Shown: positions 1-8,446, counted from the stretch's first letter. The stretch: DNA of 64,000 bases from Polaribacter sp. Z022 (GCF_023555495.1 NZ_JALCZO010000005.1:124001-188000); one strand, 5' to 3'. A program made the numbers and translations. The notes: generated by a model from the letters alone, not told the origin.

Positions 1-307
1 TCATTCCAATAAATCCTGCTAAAGCAGAACATATAGCACCAATTATAAATGAAAGAGCTACCATTCCACTAGATCCTTCTTCAGAAGAACCTTTAAAAAA
101 TAATAAGATAGCTACAGCTACAACAAAAATTGCCAATACCTTGTATTCAGCTTTTAAAAATGACATTGCTCCTTCAGCAATATTTTTTGCAATACGCGAC
201 ATTTTTTCATCACCAACTTCTTGTTTAGAAACCCATCCGCTTTTTAGAAAAACGAAAAGAAGGGCTACAACACCAAAAAGAGGTAAAAATTTTACGATTA
301 ATTCCAT
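1..307 (-). CDS. hppA: Membrane-bound ion-pumping pyrophosphatase, N-terminal part (truncated by window edge)
   Basis: The 102 visible codons start MELIVKFLPLFGVVALLFVF and contain the H+/Na+-translocating pyrophosphatase N-terminal pattern: a first membrane helix, then KSGWVSKQEVG, then EGAMSFLKAEYKVLA before the second helix. The family hydrolyses pyrophosphate at the inner membrane and pumps Na+ or H+. The ion specificity residues lie beyond the edge, so the pumped ion cannot be called. The next gene upstream on the same strand is the soluble pyrophosphatase ppa, so two ways of disposing of pyrophosphate sit side by side. The two are separated by a terminator, so hppA should have its own promoter between 308 and 540. 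The C-terminal part lies outside the window. Confidence 0.88.
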   Translation of the reverse strand, partial: MELIVKFLPLFGVVALLFVFLKSGWVSKQEVGDEKMSRIAKNIAEGAMSFLKAEYKVLAIFVVAVAILLFFKGSSEEGSSGMVALSFIIGAICSALAGFIGM

Positions 308-436
308 ACTTGTTTAGTTAATTTTAAGTTTAAATTTTTTGACAAGCTAAAGTAATAAAATTAATGTGACAAAAAAAGGCTATCTAAATTAAAGATTATG
401 TAATTTGATCCCCTTTAAATTATTATATTAATACTA

Positions 437-448
437 TGACTTATGTCA
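437..448. promoter_or_regulatory. Possible Crp/Fnr-family half-site palindrome upstream of hppA
   Basis: The sequence TGAC-TTAT-GTCA is a perfect inverted repeat with a 4-base centre. The same TTAT centre and similar arms (TGTAAC-TTAT-GTTACA) occur at 15494-15509 upstream of the thioredoxin-family gene. Its form fits a Crp/Fnr-type site, but it lies roughly 100 bases from any likely hppA start, so a role there is uncertain. Confidence 0.3.
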
Positions 449-540
449 GTTTTATTTACTATTGTTATTGAATTTAGATATAGTTATCAAATTTTTAATA
501 ACTATAATTAATGCTTTAAGATTTAAATTAATTAAAAGCA

Positions 541-576
541 AAAAAAAAAACATCTTATTTAATAAGATGTTTTTTT
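541..576 (-). terminator. Terminator downstream of ppa
   Basis: ACATCTTATT and AATAAGATGT form a stem flanked by an A-run on the plus strand, which reads as a U-run after the stem on the minus strand. It lies just past the ppa stop codon and separates ppa from hppA. Confidence 0.8.
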
Positions 577-584
577 GATTGAAT

Positions 585-1118
585 TTATATTGTAAAAGTT
601 CTTTTCTTTTTATGCTCACTTTCTTCATAACGTTCAACACATTCGTTATAAATTTTTACTGCTGCTGCAGCATCTCCCCAACCACCAGTATCAACTTTTT
701 TCTTTTCTAAATCTTTATATACTTGAAAAAAGTGTTCAATTTCTTTTAATCTATGTGGATTTAAATCTTTAATATCAGTTTTGTTACTCCAAATTGGATC
801 AGAAACTGGTACACATATTACTTTTTCATCAGGTCCTTTTTCATCAGTCATATAAAAAACTCCAATTGGTCTAACTTCCATTACAACCATTGGATAAGTA
901 GGTTGGTGTCCTAATACTAAAACATCTAAAGGATCTTGATCTAATGCTAATGTTTCAGGTATAAACCCATAATCACCAGGGTACATCATTGAAGAAAAAA
1001 GCATTCTATCAAATCTAATTTTGTGTAAAGCAAAATCATATTCATATTTATTTCTACTTCCTTTAGGTATTTCTATAAGTACATCAAAAGTTACTTGTTT
1101 TTTTTGTTCTTTACTCAT
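585..1118 (-). CDS. ppa: Inorganic pyrophosphatase (family I, soluble)
   Basis: This 177-residue cytosolic enzyme hydrolyses pyrophosphate to two phosphates and so pulls biosynthetic reactions forward. The family I metal-binding signature DQDPLDVLVLG is at residues 60-70, with Asp60, Asp62 and Asp65 as the expected Mg2+ ligands. FSSMMYPGDYGFIPET upstream of it is the other conserved block. Length is normal for the family. It is a single-gene unit with a terminator on each side, in the same direction as the membrane pyrophosphatase at 1-307. Confidence 0.95.
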   Translation of the reverse strand: MSKEQKKQVTFDVLIEIPKGSRNKYEYDFALHKIRFDRMLFSSMMYPGDYGFIPETLALDQDPLDVLVLGHQPTYPMVVMEVRPIGVFYMTDEKGPDEKVICVPVSDPIWSNKTDIKDLNPHRLKEIEHFFQVYKDLEKKKVDTGGWGDAAAAVKIYNECVERYEESEHKKKRTFTI

Positions 1119-1235
1119 TGTCTTCTTTTTATATTGAATAGGATGTAAAAATAATGAATATATAAGGTTTATCCGTTTTTTTTAAAGTATAATTTACGCA
1201 ATGGTTTTCGGTTGTATATTTTTTATCATAATCAT

Positions 1236-1273
1236 AAAAAAAAAGCCTTTTTCAAAAGAAAAAGGCTTTTTTT
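1236..1273 (-). terminator. Terminator downstream of pdhB
   Basis: AAAAAGCCTTTTTC, the loop AAAA and GAAAAAGGCTTTTT form a strong A/T-flanked stem-loop between the pdhB stop and the ppa start. It should end pdhB transcription and may act in both directions. Confidence 0.8.
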
Positions 1274-1290
1274 AATTTTAATAGATATAA

Positions 1291-2268
1291 TTAAACGTAT
1301 AAAACTTCTTTTACAGCTTTAATTACATCTGTATGATTAGGTATCCAAGCGTTAAATAATACTGAAGAATATGGAGCAGGAGTATCTGCTGTTGTAATTC
1401 TCTTAATTGGAGCATCTAAATGATCAAATGCTTCATCTTGAATTCTATATGTTATTTCTGAAGAAACACTTGCAAATGGCCATGCTTCTTCTAGAATTAC
1501 TAATCTATTTGTTTTTTTAACTGACTCAATAATTGCAGCATGATCCATAGGACGTACTGTTCTTAAATCGATAATTTCAACTGAAATTCCTTCTTTAGCT
1601 AATTCATCAGCAGCTTTATAAGCTTCTTTAATTATTTTTCCAAAAGAAACAATAGTTACATCTGTACCTTCTCTTTTTATATCTGCAACACCAATTGGTA
1701 TAATGTATTCTCCTTCTGGAACTTCCATTTTATCACCATACATTTGTTCAGATTCCATAAAAATTACTGGATCATCATCTCTAATGGCAGCTTTTAATAA
1801 ACCTTTTGCATCATAAGGATTAGATGGTACAATTACTTTTAAACCTGGAGTATTTGCAAACCAGTTTTCAAATGCTTGTGAGTGTGTTGCTCCTAATTGA
1901 CCAGCAGATGCCGTTGGTCCTCTAAAAACAATTGGGCAATTAAATTGACCACCAGACATTTGTCTGATTTTTGCAGCATTGTTAATAATTTGGTCAATAC
2001 CAACTAGAGAGAAGTTGAATGTCATATATTCTACAATAGGTCTATTACCATTCATTGCAGAACCTACTGCAACACCAGCAAAACCAAGTTCAGCAATTGG
2101 AGTATCGATTACACGTTTTGGACCAAACTCATCTAACATACCTTTAGATGCTTTGTATGCACCATTATACTCTGCAACTTCTTCACCCATTAAATAAATG
2201 CTCTCATCTCTACGCATTTCTTCACTCATGGCTTCGCAAATAGCCTCTCTGAATTGAATTGTTTTCAT
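1291..2268 (-). CDS. pdhB: Pyruvate dehydrogenase E1 component, beta subunit
   Basis: At 325 residues this has the usual length of a PDH E1-beta subunit. It starts MKTIQFREAICEAMSEEMRRD and carries the transketolase pyrimidine-binding region (GEEVAEYNGAYKASKGM, then TPIAELGFAGVAVGSA) followed by the C-terminal transketolase domain (SFGKIIKEA to DLRTVRPMD). Together with E1-alpha it decarboxylates pyruvate on thiamine diphosphate in the cytosolic PDH complex. E1-alpha and E2 are not adjacent here, so the subunit genes are split, as is common in flavobacteria. A TACTTTTG -7 element lies about 33 bases upstream of the start codon. A 2-oxoisovalerate (branched-chain) E1-beta is the main alternative and is less likely. 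Confidence 0.9.
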   Translation of the reverse strand: MKTIQFREAICEAMSEEMRRDESIYLMGEEVAEYNGAYKASKGMLDEFGPKRVIDTPIAELGFAGVAVGSAMNGNRPIVEYMTFNFSLVGIDQIINNAAKIRQMSGGQFNCPIVFRGPTASAGQLGATHSQAFENWFANTPGLKVIVPSNPYDAKGLLKAAIRDDDPVIFMESEQMYGDKMEVPEGEYIIPIGVADIKREGTDVTIVSFGKIIKEAYKAADELAKEGISVEIIDLRTVRPMDHAAIIESVKKTNRLVILEEAWPFASVSSEITYRIQDEAFDHLDAPIKRITTADTPAPYSSVLFNAWIPNHTDVIKAVKEVLYV

Positions 2269-2300
2269 CTAGTATTTGTTGTAATTATTAATTTGAGAAG

Positions 2301-2308
2301 CAAAAGTA
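2301..2308 (-). promoter_or_regulatory. -7 promoter element of pdhB
   Basis: The minus strand reads TACTTTTG, an exact match to the Bacteroidota -7 consensus TAnnTTTG, about 33 bases before the pdhB start. No clear -33 TTTG is seen. Confidence 0.6.
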
Positions 2309-2384
2309 CGAATTTATGAGAAAATAGATAGCTAAAAAGCATAATTTATAGAAGTTATTTAGTCTATTTCACAAATTCTTACTT

Positions 2385-3890
2385 TTAGTTAAATAAGCTT
2401 AATTCTTTAATAACTTTATAACCTTTAATTTTTGATATATCTAAAATAGTGTGAAACAGAAAATCTGTAGAAATTGTATCTGTTTTTTTAGATATCAGCT
2501 TACTTATTTTATCTTCATTTGTTTCTTTAAATTTTTCAGAAAACCAAATTAACATAGCAGGGTTTTGTGAAGATTTATGATTTTGAGCATGAAACCATTT
2601 ACCATCTTCACCTAGTATTTCTCCATGATCAGAAAGATAAATTAAAATTGTTTTTTTTGAAGATTTTTTTAAAGTTTCAATTGTACTATTTAAAAATTCA
2701 TCTAAATATAATATGGTGTTATCATAAGAATTTATAAGTTCTGATGTAGTTGATGAACCTAAATATTTACTTGATGTTATTGGTTTAAATTTTATATAAT
2801 TTTCATCAACTCTACTATTATAATACCAATGACTCCCAATCATATGAATAGTACTAATTTTATTGCCATCAAACTTTTTGTTTAAAGTTGTATTGTTTAA
2901 TAATTCAGCATCTTTTTCTTTATTAAGACTTAAAACAGAATGAAATTGGTCTATAACTTTTACTGTTTTGTTTGTATAAACAATGTCTTTAAAACTTTTT
3001 TCTAAAGATTGATTTCCAATCCATTCTGTTTTAAAAGATGCATTATTTAAAACAGAGTACATACTAGTTGCAACATTTGCTGTATCTAAAACTGATTTAT
3101 CTGTTAATATTTGTGGAACACTAATGGCAGTATAAGTTAAAGGTGTATAAATATTTTTAAAACTGATTAAGTTTTTTTGTTTAGATAAAAGAGGGTTTGT
3201 TTCTCTAAAATAACCGTTTAAAGAAAGATGATCTGCTCTTACAGACTCTCCTAAAACAAAAATAATATGTAGATTTTCTTCATTACTTTTTAAATTTTTA
3301 TTGGCATTTTTTAAAACTAAGTCAGATTTACTTAAGTATGATTGCATACTAAAAAATGATGAGTAAGGTAGTTTCCTTTTAAAAGCTCCAAAACGATAAT
3401 TTTCAACAAGAAAAAAAGTTAAAACACCAATTATACTTATAATTATTAATGGAGAGTAAACAGTATTTCTTTTTAGTTTAATATAGTATTTTAAAGTAAA
3501 GCTTATAACAATTAATACCAATAAAATATATAGAATAAATTGCCAGCTTAAAGTGTCTATAGCAATATCTAATTTTGTTTCAGATATTGCTTGTATCATG
3601 CCAATATCAATACTAATGTCTTGAGTGTACACCCAAAAAGCCAAACAAGAATTTATAAAAAAGAGAATAGGAAATACAATTAAAAATAATTTTCTAATTA
3701 AGCTTAAAAAATATGTAAAACCAAAAATTGAAATTTGAAGCAATATAAAATGAACAACATACATAAATACTCCTTTTTTATCACCAAGTGGAATGTGTAT
3801 ATAACAAGCAAAAGTTATAAAGGTTGCTATTAGTATATTTAAAAGTAAATGAAATTGAATTTCTTTTTTATAGACTCTAATTTTTTCCAT
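2385..3890 (-). CDS. Phosphoethanolamine-transferase-like membrane enzyme (EptA/alkaline phosphatase superfamily)
   Basis: This 501-residue protein has about five N-terminal membrane helices (residues 12-165) and a periplasmic sulfatase-fold domain. LGESVRADHLSLNGY has Glu215 at the metal-site position. Thr254 in TYTAISVP is at the place of the phosphorylated nucleophile. HMIGSHW and LIYLSDHGE supply the remaining metal and phosphate ligands. By family it transfers phosphoethanolamine from phosphatidylethanolamine to lipid A or another envelope glycan; the acceptor cannot be told from sequence. It is not one of the polysaccharide sulfatases: the C-x-P-S-R motif is absent. Its start overlaps the tail of a decayed acyltransferase upstream, which hints that an envelope-modification pair once stood here. 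Confidence 0.8.
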   Translation of the reverse strand: MEKIRVYKKEIQFHLLLNILIATFITFACYIHIPLGDKKGVFMYVVHFILLQISIFGFTYFLSLIRKLFLIVFPILFFINSCLAFWVYTQDISIDIGMIQAISETKLDIAIDTLSWQFILYILLVLIVISFTLKYYIKLKRNTVYSPLIIISIIGVLTFFLVENYRFGAFKRKLPYSSFFSMQSYLSKSDLVLKNANKNLKSNEENLHIIFVLGESVRADHLSLNGYFRETNPLLSKQKNLISFKNIYTPLTYTAISVPQILTDKSVLDTANVATSMYSVLNNASFKTEWIGNQSLEKSFKDIVYTNKTVKVIDQFHSVLSLNKEKDAELLNNTTLNKKFDGNKISTIHMIGSHWYYNSRVDENYIKFKPITSSKYLGSSTTSELINSYDNTILYLDEFLNSTIETLKKSSKKTILIYLSDHGEILGEDGKWFHAQNHKSSQNPAMLIWFSEKFKETNEDKISKLISKKTDTISTDFLFHTILDISKIKGYKVIKELSLFN

Positions 3891-4083
3891 ATAAAATAGG
3901 TAAATATTTATTGATGAATAAAAGTATAGGATACATTATTAAAAGTTGAAAAAAACTATACATATAATCTTCTATAATAGGAAAATTAAGACCATATGCA
4001 ACTAAGATAATTCCTAGTCCTTTTACCTGATCAATCCAATTAATTCTTTTTTTATGTAAATAATGAGTTTCTATTTTATAAGT
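3877..4083 (-). pseudogene. Remnant of an acyltransferase-3 family membrane protein
   Basis: The minus strand reads KKRINWIDQVKGLGIILVAY, then GLNFPIIEDYMYSFF, QLLIMYPILLFINKYLPILY and a stop. This matches the N-terminus of acyltransferase-3/OatA-like proteins, where WIDxxKGxGIILVxYGH is followed by YSFHMPLFFFISGYL. Here the YGH histidine is Leu, the SFHMPLFFF block has small insertions, no ATG/GTG/TTG start is available, and the frame stops after about 65 codons, inside the start of the next gene. It is therefore a decayed 5' fragment, and the rest of the original gene is missing. Confidence 0.6.
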
Positions 4084-4184
4084 TTATTATCGTAATAATT
4101 TTATTTTCTCTGTAAAGAACACACTTTTTTTGCATTTTATTAAATGAATAGGTCTACTTATTGTAAAAAAGTAAAATAATATCA

Positions 4185-4214
4185 AAAAAATACTATGCAT
4201 GCATAGTATTTTTT
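4185..4214. promoter_or_regulatory. 30-bp perfect palindrome in the etfBA promoter region
   Basis: The arm AAAAAATACTATGC and its exact reverse complement are separated by two bases (AT). The palindrome ends 12 bases before the etfB -7 element, so it covers the expected -33 region. A repressor or activator operator is the best guess. It lacks a U-run placed like that of a terminator for a gene ending here, and no gene ends here on either strand. Confidence 0.5.
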
Positions 4215-4226
4215 AAAAAAAAAATG

Positions 4227-4234
4227 TAATTTCG
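4227..4234 (+). promoter_or_regulatory. Probable -7 element of etfBA
   Basis: TAATTTCG matches TAnnTTTG at all but one position and lies 30 bases upstream of the etfB start codon, directly after the 30-bp palindrome. Confidence 0.45.
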
Positions 4235-4264
4235 CCAAGAACAAAAGAATAAAAATAGAATTTT

Positions 4265-5011
4265 ATGAAAATATTGGTTTGTATTAGTCACGTTCCTGAT
4301 ACCACATCAAAGATTAATTTTGCAGAAAATGATACAAAGTTTGATACAAATGGAGTTCAGTTTGTAATTAATCCTTTTGATGAGTTTTGCTTAACAAGAG
4401 CAATGTGGTTTAAAGAAAAACAAGGAGCTTCTATAACAGTTGTAAATGTTGGTGGAGCAGAAACAGAACCTACTTTAAGAAAAGCATTGGCTATTGGAGC
4501 AGATAATGCAATTCGTGTAAATGTAAATCCTACTGATGGATTTCAGGTTGCAAAAGAATTAGCAGAAGTTGTTAAAAATGGCGAATATGATTTAGTCTTA
4601 GCTGGTAAAGAATCTGCAGATTATAATGGACAAATGGTTCCTGGTATGTTAGCTGCTTTAACAGATTTTAATTTCATAAATGGTTGTGTAGGAATTGAAG
4701 TTGAAGGAAATAATGTTACAGCATCAAGAGAAATTGATGGTGGAGCAGAAACGTTATCTTCAAGTTTACCTTTAGTAATAGGAGGGCAAAAAGGAGTAGT
4801 AGAAGAGAAAGATTTACGTATACCAAATATGAGAGGTATTATGATGGCTCGTAAAAAACCTTTACAAGTTGTTGAAGCTATTGGTGGAGAAGAATCAACA
4901 AGTATTCAATCTTTTGAAAAACCTGTACCAAAAGGAGCAGTTAAATTAGTAGATGCAGACAATGTAGATGAGTTAATTAGCTTATTACATAATGAAGCAA
5001 AAGTTATATAA
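4265..5011 (+). CDS. etfB: Electron transfer flavoprotein, beta subunit
   Basis: The 248-residue protein starts MKILVCISHVPDTTSKI and has the ETF-beta features AMWFKEKQGASITVVNVG, LAGKESADYNGQMVPGMLA and the C-terminal signature region around DLRIPNMRGIMMARKKPL. With EtfA it forms the heterodimer that takes electrons from acyl-CoA dehydrogenases and passes them to ETF:quinone oxidoreductase. EtfB binds AMP structurally. etfA follows 21 bases downstream in the same operon. The start ATG is the only sensible one and sits 30 bases after a -7-like element. Confidence 0.95.
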   Translation: MKILVCISHVPDTTSKINFAENDTKFDTNGVQFVINPFDEFCLTRAMWFKEKQGASITVVNVGGAETEPTLRKALAIGADNAIRVNVNPTDGFQVAKELAEVVKNGEYDLVLAGKESADYNGQMVPGMLAALTDFNFINGCVGIEVEGNNVTASREIDGGAETLSSSLPLVIGGQKGVVEEKDLRIPNMRGIMMARKKPLQVVEAIGGEESTSIQSFEKPVPKGAVKLVDADNVDELISLLHNEAKVI

Positions 5012-5032
5012 TAATATAAAAAATTAAGAAAT

Positions 5033-5989
5033 ATGTCTGTTTTAGTTTTTGCCGATTCTTCGGAAGGAAAATTTAAGAAATCTGCTTTTGAAGTAGTTTC
5101 TTATGGATATAAAGTTGCAGAACAATTAGGTACTAATGTTGTAGCTTTAACAATAAATGTAAACGATTCATCAGAATTATATAATTATGGAGCAGAAAAA
5201 GTAGTTTCAGTAAATAATGATTCTTTAAATATTTTTAACGCTAAACAATATGCAGCAGTTGTAACAGAAGTAGCAAATGCAGAAAATGCAACTGTATTAG
5301 TAATAGATTCTAGTATAGATGGCTTGTATTTAGCACCATTAGTAGCTGTAAATTTAGAAGCAGGTTATGCTTCTAATGTAGTAGATGCTCCATCAAGTAC
5401 AAGTCCATTTACTGTTAAAAGAAAAGCATTTTCAAACAAAGCATTTTCAAATACTGTAATATCTACAGACAAGAAAGTAATTGGTATTGCTAAAAATTCT
5501 TTTGGAATTCATGAGAATTCAGTTTCTGGAACAACAGAAAGTTTTAACGCTACTATTGCAGATGCAGCAGTAAAATCAGAAAAAATAGAAAGAGTTACTG
5601 GTAAGGTAACAATTGCAGATGCAGATATAGTTGTTTCTGCTGGTAGAGGTTTAAAAGGACCAGAAAACTGGGGTATGGTAGAAGAATTAGCAGATGTTTT
5701 AGGAGCAGCAACTGCATGTTCTAAACCAGTATCAGATTTAGGTTGGCGTCCACATGGAGAACACGTTGGGCAAACAGGTAAACCAGTAGCTTCAAACCTA
5801 TATATTGCAATCGGAATTTCTGGAGCAATTCAACATTTAGCAGGTATAAATGCATCAAAAGTAAAAGTTGTAATTAATACAGATGCAGAAGCACCTTTCT
5901 TTAAGGCTGCAGATTATGGTATAGTAGGAGATGCATTTGAAGTTGTACCTAAATTAATAGAAAAATTAAAAGCGTTTAAAGCTTCGTAA
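5033..5989 (+). CDS. etfA: Electron transfer flavoprotein, alpha subunit
   Basis: This 318-residue protein ends in the FAD-binding domain II typical of EtfA: SAGRGLKGPENWGMVEELA, then CSKPVSDLGWRPHGEHVGQT, GISGAIQHLAGI and VINTDAEAPFFKAADYGIVG. It binds the single FAD of the ETF heterodimer and works in fatty acid and amino acid oxidation in the cytosol. It is co-transcribed with etfB. An inverted repeat TTTGGGC-GT-GCCCAAA starts six bases after its stop codon, followed by a normal terminator at 6033-6067. Confidence 0.95.
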   Translation: MSVLVFADSSEGKFKKSAFEVVSYGYKVAEQLGTNVVALTINVNDSSELYNYGAEKVVSVNNDSLNIFNAKQYAAVVTEVANAENATVLVIDSSIDGLYLAPLVAVNLEAGYASNVVDAPSSTSPFTVKRKAFSNKAFSNTVISTDKKVIGIAKNSFGIHENSVSGTTESFNATIADAAVKSEKIERVTGKVTIADADIVVSAGRGLKGPENWGMVEELADVLGAATACSKPVSDLGWRPHGEHVGQTGKPVASNLYIAIGISGAIQHLAGINASKVKVVINTDAEAPFFKAADYGIVGDAFEVVPKLIEKLKAFKAS

Positions 5990-6032
5990 TATTTTTTGGG
6001 CGTGCCCAAATTATTATCAATTCAAAATTTAT

Positions 6033-6067
6033 AAACCTATCAATTATTTAATTGGTAGGTTTTTTTT
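6033..6067 (+). terminator. Terminator of etfBA
   Basis: AACCTATCAAT pairs with ATTGGTAGGTT (one G-U pair) and is followed by a run of eight T. Confidence 0.8.
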
Positions 6068-6098
6068 ATCAATTAAGTTATAAAAAACTAATAATTTC

Positions 6099-6186
6099 GT
6101 CAGGCATTACGCACTCGCTTTTTCTTTTATTTCATTTCAATCAATAAAAGAAAAGAGCTCAAACAAATGCTCCAATCCTTCACGCA
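6099..6186. repeat. Dispersed intergenic repeat, copy 1
   Basis: This lies in the 338-base gap 5990-6327. The segment GTCAGGCATTACGCACTCGC is followed by a stem with arms TTTCTTTTATT (6121-6131) and AATAAAAGAAA (6143-6153), then GAGCTCAAACAAATGCTCCA and CACGCA. A degenerate second copy at 16807-16870 shares CATTAC..CTCGCTTTTT, AAAAGAGCTCAAACA and the CCATTCAATC-type end. It is an intergenic element with a conserved stem-loop and no coding potential. The rest of the gap (6187-6327) shows nothing recognisable. Confidence 0.55.
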
Positions 6187-6327
6187 AAATTTATAATATA
6201 AAATCATTATTTTTAAAGAAATATAAGTTTTGAAGCTATTATTTTTAGTAAATTGTGCCCTCTAAAAAGTTAAAAAAACAACTTTAAAAGTTTAGAAAAC
6301 ACTTTTTAGTTTTATGTAAATAAATTT

Positions 6328-6939
6328 ATGAGTTTAATTCAATTAACTATAAAAGGTATTTCTTACAGCCAAACTCAAAGTGGAGCATATGCTTTAGTTT
6401 TAAGCGAAATAGAAGGATCTAGAACTTTGCCAATTATAATTGGAGCTTTTGAAGCACAGTCTATAGCAATCGCTTTAGAAACAGAAATACGACCTCCAAG
6501 ACCACTTACTCACGATTTGTTTAAAACATTTTCAGATAGATTTTTAATTACTGTTAAAGAAGTAATTATTCATAAATTGGTAGATGGTGTCTTTTTTTCT
6601 AGCCTAATTTGTGAAAGAGAAGGTAAAGAAGAGGTTTTAGATACAAGAACATCAGATGCAATTGCAATTGCAGTTCGTTTTCAGGCACCAATTTATACCT
6701 ACGAAAATATTTTAGAAAAAGCAGGTGTATTTCTTAAAATTGAAGATGAATTAGAGTTAAATCAAACAGAAGAAACAGAAGAAGACTCTATAGATTTAGA
6801 AAGCTTAGGAGTTAAAAAAGAACCTTCTTTTTCAGATTATTCTTTAACAGAATTAAATAATCAATTAGATGAGGCAGTTACTGATGAAAATTATGAGTTA
6901 GCTGCAAAAATTAGAGACGAAATAAGTAAGCGCTCTTAA
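6328..6939 (+). CDS. Bifunctional nuclease (BFN/DUF151) family protein with C-terminal UVR motif
   Basis: The 203-residue protein contains a DUF151 domain at about residues 5-130 (SYSQTQSGAYALVLSEIEG, then LPIIIGAFEAQSIAIALE, DTRTSDAIAIAVRFQAPI). After an acidic linker comes a UvrB/UvrC-type UVR helix pair at about 172-202 (LNNQLDEAVTDENYELAAKI). The DUF151-UVR fusion is usual in Bacteroidota. The family name comes from a plant protein with RNase/DNase activity; the bacterial role is unproven. The nucleoside transporter follows after 17 bases, so the two are probably co-transcribed. Confidence 0.85.
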   Translation: MSLIQLTIKGISYSQTQSGAYALVLSEIEGSRTLPIIIGAFEAQSIAIALETEIRPPRPLTHDLFKTFSDRFLITVKEVIIHKLVDGVFFSSLICEREGKEEVLDTRTSDAIAIAVRFQAPIYTYENILEKAGVFLKIEDELELNQTEETEEDSIDLESLGVKKEPSFSDYSLTELNNQLDEAVTDENYELAAKIRDEISKRS

Positions 6940-6956
6940 TATTACAAAATTACATT

Positions 6957-8360
6957 ATGAAAAAAATACTAATTGCCTTTTTTTGTTTGTTATCAGTTTC
7001 AGTTTTTTCACAAACTCCAGAAACAGCAAAAACTGTTACAGAAATATTACCTAGTGAAGGTTTTTCTTTAAGTACTCTTTGGAGAGGAGTTTTAGGTATG
7101 TTTACACTAATTGTAATTGCATTTCTTTTTAGTGCTAATAAAAAAGCAATAGATTGGAAAAAAGTTGCAATAGGTCTTTCTTTACAATTGTTAATAGCTA
7201 TAGGAGTATTAAAAGTAAAGTTTATACAAGCTATTTTTGAATTTGTTGGGGGTATTTTTATAGAAATACTAGATTATACTAAAGCAGGAAGTGAATTTTT
7301 ATTTGCAGGTATAGTCGGAGATATGAATACTTTTGGATACATTTTTGCTTTCCAGGTATTACCAACTATTATTTTCTTTTCAGCTTTAACTTCTCTATTA
7401 TTTTATTTAGGGGTTATTCAAAAAGTAGTTAAAATTTTAGCAATTGTACTATCTAAATTTTTAGGAATATCTGGTATGGAAAGTCTTTCTGTAGCCGGAA
7501 ATATATTTTTAGGTCAAACAGAAGCACCTCTTCTAATAAAAGCTTATTTAGAAAAAATGAATAAGTCAGAAATGCTTTTGGTAATGATAGGAGGTATGGC
7601 TACAGTTGCAGGGGCAGTTTTAGCAGCTTATATTGGTTTTTTAGGAGGTGGAGACAAAACTTTAGAGTTAGTTTTTGCAAAACATCTTTTAGCAGCATCA
7701 GTAATGGCAGCTCCAGGAGCAATTGTTATTTCTAAAATATTATTCCCTCAAACAGAAGCAGTAAATACAGATGTAAGCGTTTCACAAGAAAAAATAGGAA
7801 CAAACATTTTAGATGCCATTGCAAACGGAACTACAGAAGGTTTAAGATTGGCAGTAAATGTTGGTGCAATGTTGTTGGTTTTTGTGGCAATTATTGCTAT
7901 GTTAAATGGTATTCTTGGTTGGGTAGGAGATGTAACAACTTTAAATGGAATAATTGCTGAAAATACTGCATACAAAGCATTATCTCTTGAGTTTATTTTA
8001 GGTTCTATTTTTGCACCTTTAATGTGGTTAATTGGTGTGCCATCTGCAGATATTTCTATGATGGGACAATTATTAGGAATAAAATTAGCCGCTAGTGAAT
8101 TTGTTGGTTATATACAATTAGCAGAGTTAAAAAATGTTGCAAGTGCAACACACTTAACTTACAATAAATCTGTAATTATGGCTACATACATGTTATGTGG
8201 TTTTGCAAATTTTGCCTCTATAGGTATTCAAATAGGGGGTATAGGTTCATTAGCACCTAGACAAAGAAAAGTTTTATCAGAGTTTGGTATGAAAGCACTT
8301 ATTGGAGGTACAATAGCTTCTTTAATGTCTGCTACAATTGCAGGAATGATTATTGGATAA
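6957..8360 (+). CDS. Concentrative nucleoside transporter (CNT/NupC family)
   Basis: At 467 residues, this inner-membrane protein imports nucleosides with H+ or Na+. Family motifs are visible: GQTEAPLLIKAYLEKMNKSE, GGMATVAGAVLAAYIGFLGG, GLRLAVNVGAMLLVFVAIIA, PSADISMMGQLLGIKLAASE and CGFANFASIGIQIGGIGSLA. The last two form the substrate and ion site. An N-terminal signal-like segment (MKKILIAFFCLLSVSVFSQ) precedes the first transport helix, as in other flavobacterial members. It lies 17 bases after the BFN gene and is followed by a terminator and thyA, which fits a nucleotide-salvage neighbourhood. Confidence 0.92.
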   Translation: MKKILIAFFCLLSVSVFSQTPETAKTVTEILPSEGFSLSTLWRGVLGMFTLIVIAFLFSANKKAIDWKKVAIGLSLQLLIAIGVLKVKFIQAIFEFVGGIFIEILDYTKAGSEFLFAGIVGDMNTFGYIFAFQVLPTIIFFSALTSLLFYLGVIQKVVKILAIVLSKFLGISGMESLSVAGNIFLGQTEAPLLIKAYLEKMNKSEMLLVMIGGMATVAGAVLAAYIGFLGGGDKTLELVFAKHLLAASVMAAPGAIVISKILFPQTEAVNTDVSVSQEKIGTNILDAIANGTTEGLRLAVNVGAMLLVFVAIIAMLNGILGWVGDVTTLNGIIAENTAYKALSLEFILGSIFAPLMWLIGVPSADISMMGQLLGIKLAASEFVGYIQLAELKNVASATHLTYNKSVIMATYMLCGFANFASIGIQIGGIGSLAPRQRKVLSEFGMKALIGGTIASLMSATIAGMIIG

Positions 8361-8409
8361 AATCTTTAGGTTATCAAAAAAAAGTTGATAACTTTATAAT
8401 ATAATTTTT

Positions 8410-8446
8410 AGCTTCAATCTATTTAGGTTGAAGCTTTTTTTATTTT
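8410..8446 (+). terminator. Terminator after the nucleoside transporter
   Basis: AGCTTCAA, a 10-base loop and TTGAAGCT, followed by TTTTTTTATTTT. Confidence 0.8.

Noticed and set aside
2385..3890. Polysaccharide sulfatase, by the sulfatase-like fold
   Set aside because: It lacks C-x-[PA]-x-R and has several N-terminal membrane helices and a Thr in the nucleophile region, which fits phosphoethanolamine transferases.
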